Below are positions 35,784 to 42,860 of a stretch of 64,000 bases of DNA, one piece after another. Position numbers and translations under genes: made by a program. Position 1 is the stretch's first letter. Every line of letters begins with the position of its first letter. The notes beneath the pieces were generated by a model that was given only the letters and a program-made list of their open reading frames with translations, did not search any database and had not been told where the DNA came from. Where the stretch lies: the NCBI RefSeq assembly GCF_025854275.1, contig NZ_CP107567.1, forward strand, positions 4,526,001 through 4,590,000, given 5' to 3'. This stretch comes from Streptomyces peucetius (lineage in GTDB: Bacteria > Actinomycetota > Actinomycetes > Streptomycetales > Streptomycetaceae).

Positions 35784-36947
35784 GTGGACGCAGGACTCAA
35801 GCGCGAGCTCGAGGAGAAGGTCCGGGCCGGTGAGCGGCTGACGCGTGAGGACGGCATCGCCCTCTACGAGTCGGACGACCTGGCCTGGCTCGGCGGGCTG
35901 GCGCACGAGGTGCGCACCCGCAAGAACGGCGACGTGGTCCACTTCAACGTCAACCGCCACCTCAACATGACCAATGTGTGCACCGCGTCGTGCGCCTACT
36001 GCTCGTTCCAGCGCAAGCCGGGCGAGAAGGACGCGTACACCATGCGCATCGAGGAGGCCGTCCGCCTCGCCAAGGCGATGGAGGGCGAGAACCTCACCGA
36101 ACTGCACATCGTCAACGGGCTCCACCCCAACCTTCCGTGGCGCTACTACCCGCGTTCGCTCTCCGAGCTGAAGAAGGCGCTGCCCGACGTATCGCTGAAG
36201 GCCTTCACCGCCACGGAGATCCACCACTTCGAGACGATCTCCGGGATGTCCGCGTCCGACATCCTCGACGAACTGATCGAGGCCGGTCTGGAGTCGCTGA
36301 CCGGCGGCGGTGCCGAGATCTTCGACTGGGAGGTCCGGCAGCACATCGTCGACCACCGCACCCACTGGGAGGACTGGTCGCGCATCCACCGCCTCGCGCA
36401 CGAGAAGGGCCTCAAGACCCCGTGCACGATGCTGTACGGGCACATCGAGGAGCCCCGCCACCGGGTCGACCACGTGCTGCGGCTGCGTGAACTGCAGGAC
36501 GAGACCGGTGGCTTCCAGGTCTTCATCCCGCTGCGCTACCAGCACGACTTCGTGGACATGCAGGACGGCAAGGTCCGCAACAAGCTCCAGGCCCGCACGA
36601 CCATGGCGACCGGCGCGGAGGCGCTGAAGACCTTCGCGGTCTCGCGTCTCCTCTTCGACAACGTCCCGCACGTCAAGGTCTTCTGGGTGATGCACGGCGT
36701 GCAGACCGCCCAGCTGGCCCTCCAGCACGGCGCCGACGACATGGACGGCTCGGTCGTCGAGTACAAGATCACGCACGACGCGGACAACTACGGCACGCCG
36801 AACAAGCTGACCCGCGACGATCTGCTCGACCTGATCCGCGACGCCGGCTTCCGTCCGGTGGAGCGCAACACCCGCTACGAGATCATCCGCGAGTACCCGG
36901 GCCCGGACGCCGACCGCCGTGAGTCGCCGCAGCCCATGCGCGTCTGA
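35784..36947 (+). CDS. mqnE: Aminofutalosine synthase MqnE
   Basis: Radical SAM enzyme, 387 residues, which joins the chorismate-derived enol from MqnA with S-adenosylmethionine to form aminofutalosine, the second step of the futalosine route. The [4Fe-4S] motif is NVCTASCAYCSFQRKPGEKDAY (CxxxCxxC, residues ~68-75). Later stretches SLTGGGAEIFDWEVR and ESLTGGG... fit the radical SAM TIM-barrel. GGGAGG lies nine bases before the GTG at 35784, which favours this start over earlier codons. A hairpin follows at 37001-37030. Confidence 0.95.
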   Translation: MDAGLKRELEEKVRAGERLTREDGIALYESDDLAWLGGLAHEVRTRKNGDVVHFNVNRHLNMTNVCTASCAYCSFQRKPGEKDAYTMRIEEAVRLAKAMEGENLTELHIVNGLHPNLPWRYYPRSLSELKKALPDVSLKAFTATEIHHFETISGMSASDILDELIEAGLESLTGGGAEIFDWEVRQHIVDHRTHWEDWSRIHRLAHEKGLKTPCTMLYGHIEEPRHRVDHVLRLRELQDETGGFQVFIPLRYQHDFVDMQDGKVRNKLQARTTMATGAEALKTFAVSRLLFDNVPHVKVFWVMHGVQTAQLALQHGADDMDGSVVEYKITHDADNYGTPNKLTRDDLLDLIRDAGFRPVERNTRYEIIREYPGPDADRRESPQPMRV

Positions 36948-37000
36948 GACGCACGGAGTCGGAGGCCGTAGGCCACGCGGCTTGCCGGTCCCGCCGGATG

Positions 37001-37030
37001 CCCCTCCTCCTCGCTCGCGACGAGGAGGGG
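37001..37030 (+). terminator. Hairpin terminator after mqnE
   Basis: A 13-bp stem CCCCTCCTCCTCG / CGACGAGGAGGGG with one mismatch and a CTCG tetraloop lies 54 bases after the mqnE stop. No T tract follows, but the stem is strong and placed where transcription of mqnE should end. Confidence 0.7.
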
Positions 37031-37424
37031 AGGGCCGCGGCCACCGCATTCTGCTCGTTCAACAGCCACCGGCTGATGACTCCACCGGGCTACACGGTGA
37101 TGGTCCACCGTTCCTGGAGACTGAGCGGGAGTGAGCCCGTTCAGCCGCACGCCCCGAACGGTCTTGGGCGCACTGGTCCCCGGCGTACTCGACCCCGGGG
37201 TGGCGACACGCATCGTGTGCGTGGTCCGGGCCCCGGGAGGCCGGTTCCCTTCGCGACCCGGCCGGTTGGATACGGCCAGAGGCGACGGGGAGGTCCCGGA
37301 ATCATCCATCCGGTGAAGCAGGGGCCCCGCACACTGACGCCGTACCCGGTGTCCCGGATCGCATGGGGAGACCAGCCCGACGTGCCCAGGACGCCACAAG
37401 CCCGGGAGCAGACGGTCACACGAT

Positions 37425-37540
37425 CGAGCTACGCCGACCGCTTCTACGCCGCCTGCGGCTACAAGGAGGTCGGCCGGGTGCCCGGCGCGATCCGGGTGGC
37501 CGACGGCGACGACCGCGACGACGTCGTCATGCTGCCTGCC
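37425..37540 (+). pseudogene. Remnant of a GNAT acetyltransferase
   Basis: The translated stretch SSYADRFYAACGYKEVGRVPG, ending IRVADGDDRDDVVM, looks like the C-terminal part of a GNAT protein (A-x-x-F/LY-x-x-x-GY-x-E-V motif) but lacks the acetyl-CoA loop and any upstream domain. It sits in a 700-base gap between mqnE and the DUF4229 gene that holds no other convincing gene. I read it as a decayed gene end; a short unrelated frame is possible. Confidence 0.4.
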
Positions 37541-37648
37541 CCTCCTCTGGAGCCTCCCGCTGTCCGGGACCCTCCCGGCAGGGCGGCCGCGGGCGGCGTG
37601 CTTCACTGGAACCGGCACCCACGTCGTACGCAAGGAAGAAGGCCCGCC

Positions 37649-37945
37649 GTGTCCGCTGCAAGGACGAGCGCCGCGATCCGGTACACCGCACTGCGTCTGG
37701 CGATCTTCGTCGGATGCTTCGTCGTCGTGGCCGGGCTGGTCCAGATCGGGGCCCTGCCCAAGGGGCTCGGCGACTCCAACTTCGTCTGGGTCGTTCTGCT
37801 CGCGCTCGTGCTCTCCGCGCCGCTCAGCTTCGTTCTGCTGCGCAAGCAGCGCGACGCGATGTCCGAACAGATCGTCACCAAGGTGGACAGCGCCAAGGCC
37901 CGCCTGGACGCCAACCGCACCCAGGAGGACGGCCTCGCCCGATAG
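37649..37945 (+). CDS. DUF4229 small membrane protein
   Basis: Protein of 98 residues with two hydrophobic segments (LRLAIFVGCFVVVAGLVQIGAL and FVWVVLLALVLSAPLSFVLLR) and a basic, charged tail (KQRDAMSEQIVTKVDSAKARLDANRTQEDGLAR), matching DUF4229, an actinomycete family of unknown function. AAGGAAGAAGG precedes the GTG at 37649. Located between mqnE and the leader-peptide/symporter unit; I recall a similar gene near the futalosine genes in other streptomycetes, but no functional link is proven. Confidence 0.85.
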   Translation: MSAARTSAAIRYTALRLAIFVGCFVVVAGLVQIGALPKGLGDSNFVWVVLLALVLSAPLSFVLLRKQRDAMSEQIVTKVDSAKARLDANRTQEDGLAR

Positions 37946-37984
37946 GGCACGGGCCGGGGGCCGCAGGGGGTTCCCAAAGAACAG

Positions 37985-38023
37985 CTTTGAGGTTCTCAAA
38001 GTTCAAGTGTTAACGTGTTCGGC
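37985..38023 (+). promoter_or_regulatory. Promoter and 7-3-7 palindrome driving the leader peptide
   Basis: TTGAGG (37987-37992) and TTAACG (38010-38015) form a -35/-10 pair with a 17-base spacer. The -35 box is overlapped by a perfect palindrome CTTTGAG-GTT-CTCAAAG (37985-38001), a likely repressor or activator site. The -10 box ends eight bases before the ATG of the leader peptide at 38024, so the transcript should start at or within a couple of bases of that ATG and be leaderless. Confidence 0.7.
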
Positions 38024-38125
38024 ATGAAGACAGCAGAGCGCCACCACGACGCCGCGAGCATTCCGCTCGTGGCGCGCCTGCATGTCGACCTGTGCCGCTG
38101 TATGTCCGCGGTCTGTTGCCGGTAG
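38024..38125 (+). CDS. Cys-rich leader peptide upstream of the DAACS symporter
   Basis: Reading frame of 33 residues ending in LVARLHVDLCRCMSAVCCR, with four Cys codons among its last ten positions. The LVxRxHVDL motif is typical of the short putative leader peptides annotated upstream of sulfur-related genes in streptomycetes, and polycysteine leaderless short ORFs act as cysteine-responsive attenuators in mycobacteria. There is no Shine-Dalgarno; the promoter position predicts a leaderless mRNA. It ends 106 bases before the symporter. I infer cysteine-dependent control of the transporter. Confidence 0.75.
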   Translation: MKTAERHHDAASIPLVARLHVDLCRCMSAVCCR

Positions 38126-38150
38126 CCCTTCGCTCCACCAGGCACCACAC

Positions 38151-38185
38151 TGCGGCACCGCGCCTTCGCGCGCCCGGGCGCCGCA
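38151..38185 (+). promoter_or_regulatory. Possible attenuator hairpin after the leader peptide
   Basis: Outer stem TGCGGC (38151-38156) with GCCGCA (38180-38185), enclosing an inner CGCG/CGCG hairpin around CCTT. It lies 26 bases after the leader stop. There is no T tract, so the mechanism could be translational or Rho-linked rather than intrinsic termination. Computation of alternative folds with and without a stalled ribosome would test it. Confidence 0.4.
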
Positions 38186-38231
38186 CCCCGTCCCCCTGTA
38201 CTTCCCCACACGCCATCACTGGAGTGCGTCC

Positions 38232-39605
38232 GTGTCCGCGAACACCGCGTCCACCCCTGCCGGAAATCGGTCCGGCTCCGGTTTCCGCATACCCAAGATC
38301 CCCTTCTGGGCCCAGATCGTCGCCGGTCTGGCGCTCGGTGTCCTGCTCGGCTGGCTGGCCCGCAGCCAGGACATCGCCTGGCTGAAGGACACCCTCGACC
38401 AGATCGGCTCGATCTTCGTCCAGCTGCTGAAGCTGGCCGTCGCGCCGCTCGTCTTCTTCGCGATCCTGGTGTCCATCACCAACCTGCGGAAGGTCAACAA
38501 CGCCGCCCGGCTGGCCACTCGCACCCTGCTCTGGTTCATGATCACGTCGCTGCTCGCCGTGGCCATCGGCCTGACCATCGGTCTGCTCACCGACCCGGGC
38601 GCGGGCACCGGACTCACCCCCAAGGACGGCCAGAAGCCGGAGAACGCCGGGTCCTGGATCGACTTCCTCACCGGCATCGTCCCGACGGACGTGATCACGC
38701 CGTTCACCGAGCTCGAAGTGCTCCAGATCGTCTTCATGGCCGTCGTCGCCGGCGTCGCCGCGCTCAAGCTCGGGGAGCGCGCCAAGCCGATCCTCGCGCT
38801 GAGCGAGTCGGTCCTCGAGCTGCTGCAGAAGGCCCTGTGGTGGGTCATCCGCCTCGCGCCCATCGGCACCGTCGGCCTCATCGGCTTCGCCATCGCCGAC
38901 TACGGCTGGGACCTGATCGGGAAGTACGCCACCTTCACCGCCGACGTCTACATCGGCTGCGCCCTGGTCCTGTTCGGCGTCTACCCGCTGCTGCTGGCGA
39001 CCGTCGCCAAGGTCAACCCCCTCCAGTTCTTCAAGGGCGCCTGGCCCGCCATCCAGCTGGCGTTCGTCTCCCGCTCCTCGGTCGGCACCATGCCGGTCAC
39101 CCAGAAGGTCACCGAGCGTCTCGGCGTCCCGAAGGAGTACACGAGCTTCGCGGTGCCGTTCGGCGCGACCACCAAGATGGACGGCTGCGCCGCCATCTAC
39201 CCGGCGCTCGCGGCGATCTTCATCGCGCAGATCTTCGACGTGCAGCTCGGGATCCAGGACTACCTGCTGATCGCCTTCGTCTCCGTCGTCGGCTCCGCGG
39301 CGACGGCCGGTCTGACCGGCGCCACCGTGATGCTGACGCTGACCCTCTCGACGCTGGGCCTCCCGCTGGAGGGCGTCGGTCTGCTGATGGCGATCGACCC
39401 GATCCTCGACATGATGCGCACTGCCACGAACGTCGCCGGCCAGGCGCTCGTTCCGGTCATCGTCGCGGCCCGCGAGCAGATCCTCGACCGGGACGCGTAC
39501 AACTCCGCGACGCCCTCGCCCATCGACGACATCGACTCCGGCGCGGACGCCGACGCCGATGCGGTCGAGGCCGGGCAGAAGGCGGCCGTGCCGGTCCCCG
39601 CGTAA
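38232..39605 (+). CDS. Dicarboxylate/amino acid:cation symporter (DAACS family), candidate cystine transporter
   Basis: Secondary transporter of 457 residues in the DAACS/glutamate-aspartate-cystine group. Family signatures: FVQLLKLAVAPLVFFAILVSIT, the SRSSVGTMPVTQKVTERLGVPKEYTSFAVPFGATTKMDGCA stretch that forms the substrate and Na+ sites, and LLMAIDPILDMMRTATNVAGQ (DxxxDxxR-T). Eight or so membrane helices plus re-entrant loops are expected. The acidic C-terminal tail is not conserved. GGAG lies seven bases before the GTG start at 38232. The Cys-rich leader suggests cystine or a related sulfur compound as substrate, but the family also includes glutamate, aspartate and succinate carriers. 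Confidence 0.92.
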   Translation: MSANTASTPAGNRSGSGFRIPKIPFWAQIVAGLALGVLLGWLARSQDIAWLKDTLDQIGSIFVQLLKLAVAPLVFFAILVSITNLRKVNNAARLATRTLLWFMITSLLAVAIGLTIGLLTDPGAGTGLTPKDGQKPENAGSWIDFLTGIVPTDVITPFTELEVLQIVFMAVVAGVAALKLGERAKPILALSESVLELLQKALWWVIRLAPIGTVGLIGFAIADYGWDLIGKYATFTADVYIGCALVLFGVYPLLLATVAKVNPLQFFKGAWPAIQLAFVSRSSVGTMPVTQKVTERLGVPKEYTSFAVPFGATTKMDGCAAIYPALAAIFIAQIFDVQLGIQDYLLIAFVSVVGSAATAGLTGATVMLTLTLSTLGLPLEGVGLLMAIDPILDMMRTATNVAGQALVPVIVAAREQILDRDAYNSATPSPIDDIDSGADADADAVEAGQKAAVPVPA

Positions 39606-39621
39606 CGGCTTGTCAGGAACC

Positions 39622-39665
39622 AGGGCCGTGGGCCTCTCCCGTGAGCGGGAGAGGCCCACGGCCCT
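39622..39665 (+). terminator. Very strong 20-bp hairpin after the symporter
   Basis: Perfect 20-bp stem starting AGGGCCGTGGGCCTCTCCCG with the loop TGAG and its exact complement. It lies 17 bases after the symporter stop and is the longest perfect stem seen in the window. No long T tract follows. Confidence 0.85.
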
Positions 39666-39864
39666 TCCGCGTGGCGGGACACGCGCCTCGTGTCCGCCAG
39701 CCGGGCGTGGGCCGGCGGCTGCGGCCGCCTCGCCGCGGGACGGGGCACGTATGTCCGGGCCCGCCCGGATTCGGCCGAGACACGCCACACGCGGTTGACC
39801 TCCCCGCGCGCGGTGGACCTTAATGCGGGCCATGAACGCCGCCATGACGCTGTCAACTGCCGGA

Positions 39865-39889
39865 GTCGTAGGCTTACCGCTGAGTAAGG
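39865..39889 (+). promoter_or_regulatory. TetR operator before the fatty-acid TetR gene
   Basis: A 25-base segment contains a -10-like TAGGCT and the dyad CTTACCGCTGAGTAAG (39873-39888). The same 25 bases recur with three changes at 42809-42833 in front of the fabG4/fadA2 pair. The presence of one identical site at both the regulator and its neighbours is strong evidence that this TetR controls itself and them. The rest of the 308-base gap 39606-39913 holds the symporter terminator and no gene. Confidence 0.75.
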
Positions 39890-39913
39890 GCACGGGGCGG
39901 GAGGAACACTGAC

Positions 39914-40591
39914 ATGAGTGCTGTGAAGGGCGTGAGGGCCAAGCGCATGCCGCGCGCCGTGCGCGAGCAGCAGATGATGGACGCCGCCGTGCACACCTTC
40001 GGGCAGCGCGGCTACCGGGCCGCGTCGATGGACGAGATCGCGGAGCTCGCGGGTGTCTCCAAGCCCCTGGTGTACCTGTACCTGAACTCCAAGGAGGAGC
40101 TGTTCACCGCCTGCATCCGGCGGGAGGCGCAGCGGCTCACCGAGGCCGTGCAGGCGGCGATCCAGCCGGGGCTCACGGCCGACCAGCAGATGTGGGCGGG
40201 GCTGGAGGCGTTCTTCCGGCACACCCAGGAGAACCCGGACGGCTGGTCCGTGCTGCACCGCCAGGCCCGCACGCACGGTGAGCCGTTCGCGGCGGAGGTC
40301 TCGAAGATGCGGGAGGACATCGCCGCCTTCGTGACCGTACTGATCGGAGCGGCGGCCCGCCAGGGCGTGCCTCCGGCGCCGGGTGCGGCGGGCTCGCACC
40401 GGAGCGGCGAGCTGGCCGACCGGGATGTGGAAGGGCTCGCCCAGGCGCTCGTGGGAGCCGCCGAGTCGCTCGCGGGGTGGGCGAACGACGCCGGCGGCAT
40501 CTCGGCGAAGGAGGCCGCCGGCCTGTTGATGAACTTCGCGTGGACCGGGCTGGGCGGCCTCATGCAGGGGGAGCGCTGGTCCCACCGCTGA
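39914..40591 (+). CDS. TetR family regulator of the adjacent fatty-acid module
   Basis: TetR-type repressor of 225 residues. HTH: MPRAVREQQMMDAAVHTFGQRGYRAASMDEIAELAGVSKPLVYLYLNSKEELFTACI (about 12-68). The ligand domain has GLEAFFRHTQENPDGWSVLHRQARTHGEPFAAEVSKMREDIA and a C-terminal ISAKEAAGLLMNFAWTGLGGLMQG, typical of fatty-acyl-CoA-responsive TetR proteins. GGGAGGAACACTGAC precedes the ATG. Its 3' end overlaps the convergent MaoC gene by 32 bases. The shared operator at 42809-42833 links it to fabG4-maoC and fadA2-fadD. The natural ligand is probably an acyl-CoA. Confidence 0.9.
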   Translation: MSAVKGVRAKRMPRAVREQQMMDAAVHTFGQRGYRAASMDEIAELAGVSKPLVYLYLNSKEELFTACIRREAQRLTEAVQAAIQPGLTADQQMWAGLEAFFRHTQENPDGWSVLHRQARTHGEPFAAEVSKMREDIAAFVTVLIGAAARQGVPPAPGAAGSHRSGELADRDVEGLAQALVGAAESLAGWANDAGGISAKEAAGLLMNFAWTGLGGLMQGERWSHR

Positions 40592-41483
40592 CGGTCTCCC
40601 CGGCCACATGCACCCGGCTGTCGCTGCGCAGTTCGAAGACGGTGCCCCCGGAGGTGGTGCGCGCCGCGTAGGTGACGTCGGCGGGGAGCAGGACGGGCGC
40701 CTTGAAGCCGGCCCGCGCCCCGTCCGCCGGTCCACCGGACCGCTCGGCCTCGGCCACACAGCGCGCGAAGGTCCACATGCCGTGGGCGATGGCGCGCGGG
40801 AAGCCGAACAGCCGTGCCGTGAGCGGATGCAGATGGATGGGGTTGCGGTCGCCGGAGGCGGCGCCGTAGCGGCGGCCGAGGTCGCCGGGCGCCCGCCACT
40901 CGGCGACGGCGGGCGGCGGAGCGGTGCCCGCGGTGCCCGCGGTGCCCGCGGTGCCCGCGGTGCCCGCGGTGCGGCTGTCGTGCGGGCCGTCGTCCGCGGT
41001 GCGGTGCCGGGCCAGGTAGGAGCTGCGGGACTGCCAGACGAGTGCGCCGTCGAGCCGGGCCTCCGTGACCATCACCACCTCGGTGCCGCGCCGGTGGGGG
41101 ACCAGCCCCTCGGCGTGCACGGCGATGTCCGGCCGGTCGCCCCGTAGCAGGACGTGGCCGTGGCGGGCGGCCTCGATACGGGTGTGGACCAGGCCGAGCA
41201 GCGGGATCGGGAAGGCGCGGTCCGCCATCAGCCGCATGGCGAGCGGGAATCCGAGGACGTGGGGGTACGGGAGCGGCAGCGCCTCGCCCGCCGGGAAGCC
41301 GCAGATGCCGGCGTACGCGTCGAGGCGGTCGGAGTCGATACGCGCCGCGGGCAGCACCAGCCGGGTGCGCGGCAGCGCCGCCCCGGCGTGGACGCGGCGC
41401 TTCAGCGGGGAGAGCGCCGCGCCGCGGGCGAGCAGCGGCGCGAGCGGGGGCGAATCTGTGAGCGTGACGGTGTGCATGGTCAC
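40560..41483 (-). CDS. MaoC-like double-hotdog 3-hydroxyacyl dehydratase (HtdX-like)
   Basis: Predicted (R)-specific 3-hydroxyacyl-thioester dehydratase, 307 residues. The C-terminal hotdog domain has the hydratase 2 motif YGAASGDRNPIHLHPLTARLFGFPRAIAHGMW (D and H as catalytic pair). The N-terminal half is a second, degenerate hotdog, as in mycobacterial HtdX. A run of Gly-Thr-Ala repeats (about 12-14 residues) coded by GTGCCCGCG at 40921-40972 sits between them. The GTG at 41483 overlaps the stop of the fabG4 gene by four bases; ATG at 41477 is possible. Gene order fabG4-htdX divergent from fadA2 matches mycobacteria. Confidence 0.9.
   Translation of the reverse strand: MTMHTVTLTDSPPLAPLLARGAALSPLKRRVHAGAALPRTRLVLPAARIDSDRLDAYAGICGFPAGEALPLPYPHVLGFPLAMRLMADRAFPIPLLGLVHTRIEAARHGHVLLRGDRPDIAVHAEGLVPHRRGTEVVMVTEARLDGALVWQSRSSYLARHRTADDGPHDSRTAGTAGTAGTAGTAGTAPPPAVAEWRAPGDLGRRYGAASGDRNPIHLHPLTARLFGFPRAIAHGMWTFARCVAEAERSGGPADGARAGFKAPVLLPADVTYAARTTSGGTVFELRSDSRVHVAGETVSGGTSAPPA
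40921..40972. repeat. 9-bp minisatellite inside the MaoC gene
   Basis: The unit GCGGTGCCC is repeated about 5.7 times without interruption and in frame, giving (Gly-Thr-Ala)n between the two hotdog domains. Because the unit is a multiple of three, gain or loss of copies would only change linker length. It is a likely site of length variation among strains. Confidence 0.85.
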
Positions 41484-42790
41484 GCGCCCAGCAGGCTCTG
41501 GCCGCAGACGCGCAGGACCTGGCCGTTGACCGGGCCCGACGACGGGTGGGCCAGGTAGGCGGTGGCCTCGGCGACGTCGACGGGGAGACCGCCCTGGGCG
41601 TGGGAGTTCATCCGGCGGCCGGCCTCGCGGATGAACAGGGGCACGGCGGCGGTCATCCTCGTCTCGATGAAGCCGGGGGCGACCGCGTTGACGGTCACGC
41701 CGTGCGCGGCGGCGGCGCGCGGTGCGAGCGAGCGGACCAGGCCGATGATTCCGGCCTTGGAGGCCGCGTAGTTGGTCTGGCCGGCATTGCCCGCGACACC
41801 GGCGATGGAAGCGGTGGCGACGACCCGGCCGCCGCGGCGGATCGTGCCCGTCTTCAGCAGGGCGTCCGTGGTGTCGAGGACCGCGGCCAGGTTGACGTCG
41901 ATGACCTGACTCCACCGGTCGGCGGGCATGTTGGCGAGCCTGCGGTCGCGGGTGATGCCCGCGTTGTGGACGAGGACGTCCAGGTGGTTGCCGGGGATCG
42001 CGGAGGCGATGCGATAGGCGGCGTCGTCCGCGGTGATGTCGAGGGGGAGTGCGGTCGCCTCCAGCCGGTCGGCGGTGCGCACGAGTTCGGCCTGCGCCCG
42101 GGGGATGTCCAGGCAGACGACGTGGGCGCCGTCGCGGGCGAGGACCTCGGCGACGGACGCGCCGATGCCGCGGGCGGCGCCGGTGACGAGCGCCGTGCGC
42201 CCGGCGAGCGGGCGGGCGGGATCGGCGGGCGGCTCCGGCTCGGCGTCGGTGAGCTCGACGACCTGACCGCTGACGTACGCGGACTTGGGGGAGAGGAGGA
42301 AACGCAGCGTGGACTCGGCGGCAGCGGGTGAAGGGGCGCTCAGCCGGACGAGGTTGACGGTGCGGCCCCGGCCGATCTCCTTGCCGAGGGAGCGGACGAA
42401 TCCCTCGAGCGCCTGCTGGGCGGCCGCCTGGTGGTGGTCGTCGGCCGAGGGGCGTGCGCCGAGCACGACGACGCGGCCGCTGTCGGCGACGGAGCGTACG
42501 ACGGGGTGCAGTGCGGCGTGGACCTCCGCCAGGTCGGCGGCGGTGGCGACACCGGTCGCGTCGAGGAGGACGCCGGCCGGGCGGTCCGCCGGGGTGACCG
42601 TCTTCGGTCCGAGGTCGGGCAGCGGGCCGTCGAGCCCGGAACGGCCGGCGGTCAGCACGAGCAACGTCCCGTCGAGGGCGGGATGTTCGGGGCTCCAGCG
42701 GCGCAACGGGGCCGGCTGCGGGAGACCGAGCCGACGGGTGAGGAAGCGGCCGGGCGCCGTGCCGGTGAAGTTCAGATAGCGGTCGGCCAT
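41480..42790 (-). CDS. FabG4-type 3-oxoacyl-ACP/CoA reductase
   Basis: High-molecular-weight SDR of 436 residues, like mycobacterial FabG4. The C-terminal ~240 residues are the active SDR domain: ALVTGAARGIGASVAEVLARDG (cofactor loop), HNAGITRDRRLANM, ASIAGVAGNAGQTNYAASKAGIIG (Ser-Tyr-Lys), and a closing MTAAVPLFIREAGRRMNSHAQGGLP. The N-terminal ~200 residues are a second Rossmann-like domain without the catalytic triad. Expected to reduce 3-oxoacyl-CoA or -ACP. It is the first gene of the minus operon with the MaoC gene and shares its promoter region with the divergent thiolase. Confidence 0.93.
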   Translation of the reverse strand: MADRYLNFTGTAPGRFLTRRLGLPQPAPLRRWSPEHPALDGTLLVLTAGRSGLDGPLPDLGPKTVTPADRPAGVLLDATGVATAADLAEVHAALHPVVRSVADSGRVVVLGARPSADDHHQAAAQQALEGFVRSLGKEIGRGRTVNLVRLSAPSPAAAESTLRFLLSPKSAYVSGQVVELTDAEPEPPADPARPLAGRTALVTGAARGIGASVAEVLARDGAHVVCLDIPRAQAELVRTADRLEATALPLDITADDAAYRIASAIPGNHLDVLVHNAGITRDRRLANMPADRWSQVIDVNLAAVLDTTDALLKTGTIRRGGRVVATASIAGVAGNAGQTNYAASKAGIIGLVRSLAPRAAAAHGVTVNAVAPGFIETRMTAAVPLFIREAGRRMNSHAQGGLPVDVAEATAYLAHPSSGPVNGQVLRVCGQSLLGA

Positions 42791-42808
42791 TGTCTGACTC
42801 CCTGCTCG

Positions 42809-42839
42809 GTCGTAGATTTACTGCTGAGTAAGGTTACTC
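42809..42839. promoter_or_regulatory. Shared TetR operator in the fabG4/fadA2 divergent promoter
   Basis: In the 70-base divergent gap, TAGATT (a -10-like box for the rightward gene) is followed by TTTACTGCTGAGTAAG (42817-42832), which matches the site before the TetR gene. It contains the perfect dyad TTACT-GCTG-AGTAA and overlaps a second palindrome GAGTAA-GG-TTACTC (42826-42839). Binding here would block both fabG4-maoC and fadA2-fadD. Confidence 0.8.
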
Positions 42840-42860
42840 AAGAGTCAGGAGCTGGTCGAG

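Noticed and set aside
38010..39893. Long minus-strand frame opposite the symporter
   Set aside because: The plus strand codes an unmistakable DAACS transporter; the antisense product is an Asp/Arg-rich shadow without domains.
40921..40972. CRISPR-like array
   Set aside because: The units are 9 bases, contiguous with no spacers and in frame with a coding sequence, so this is a minisatellite.
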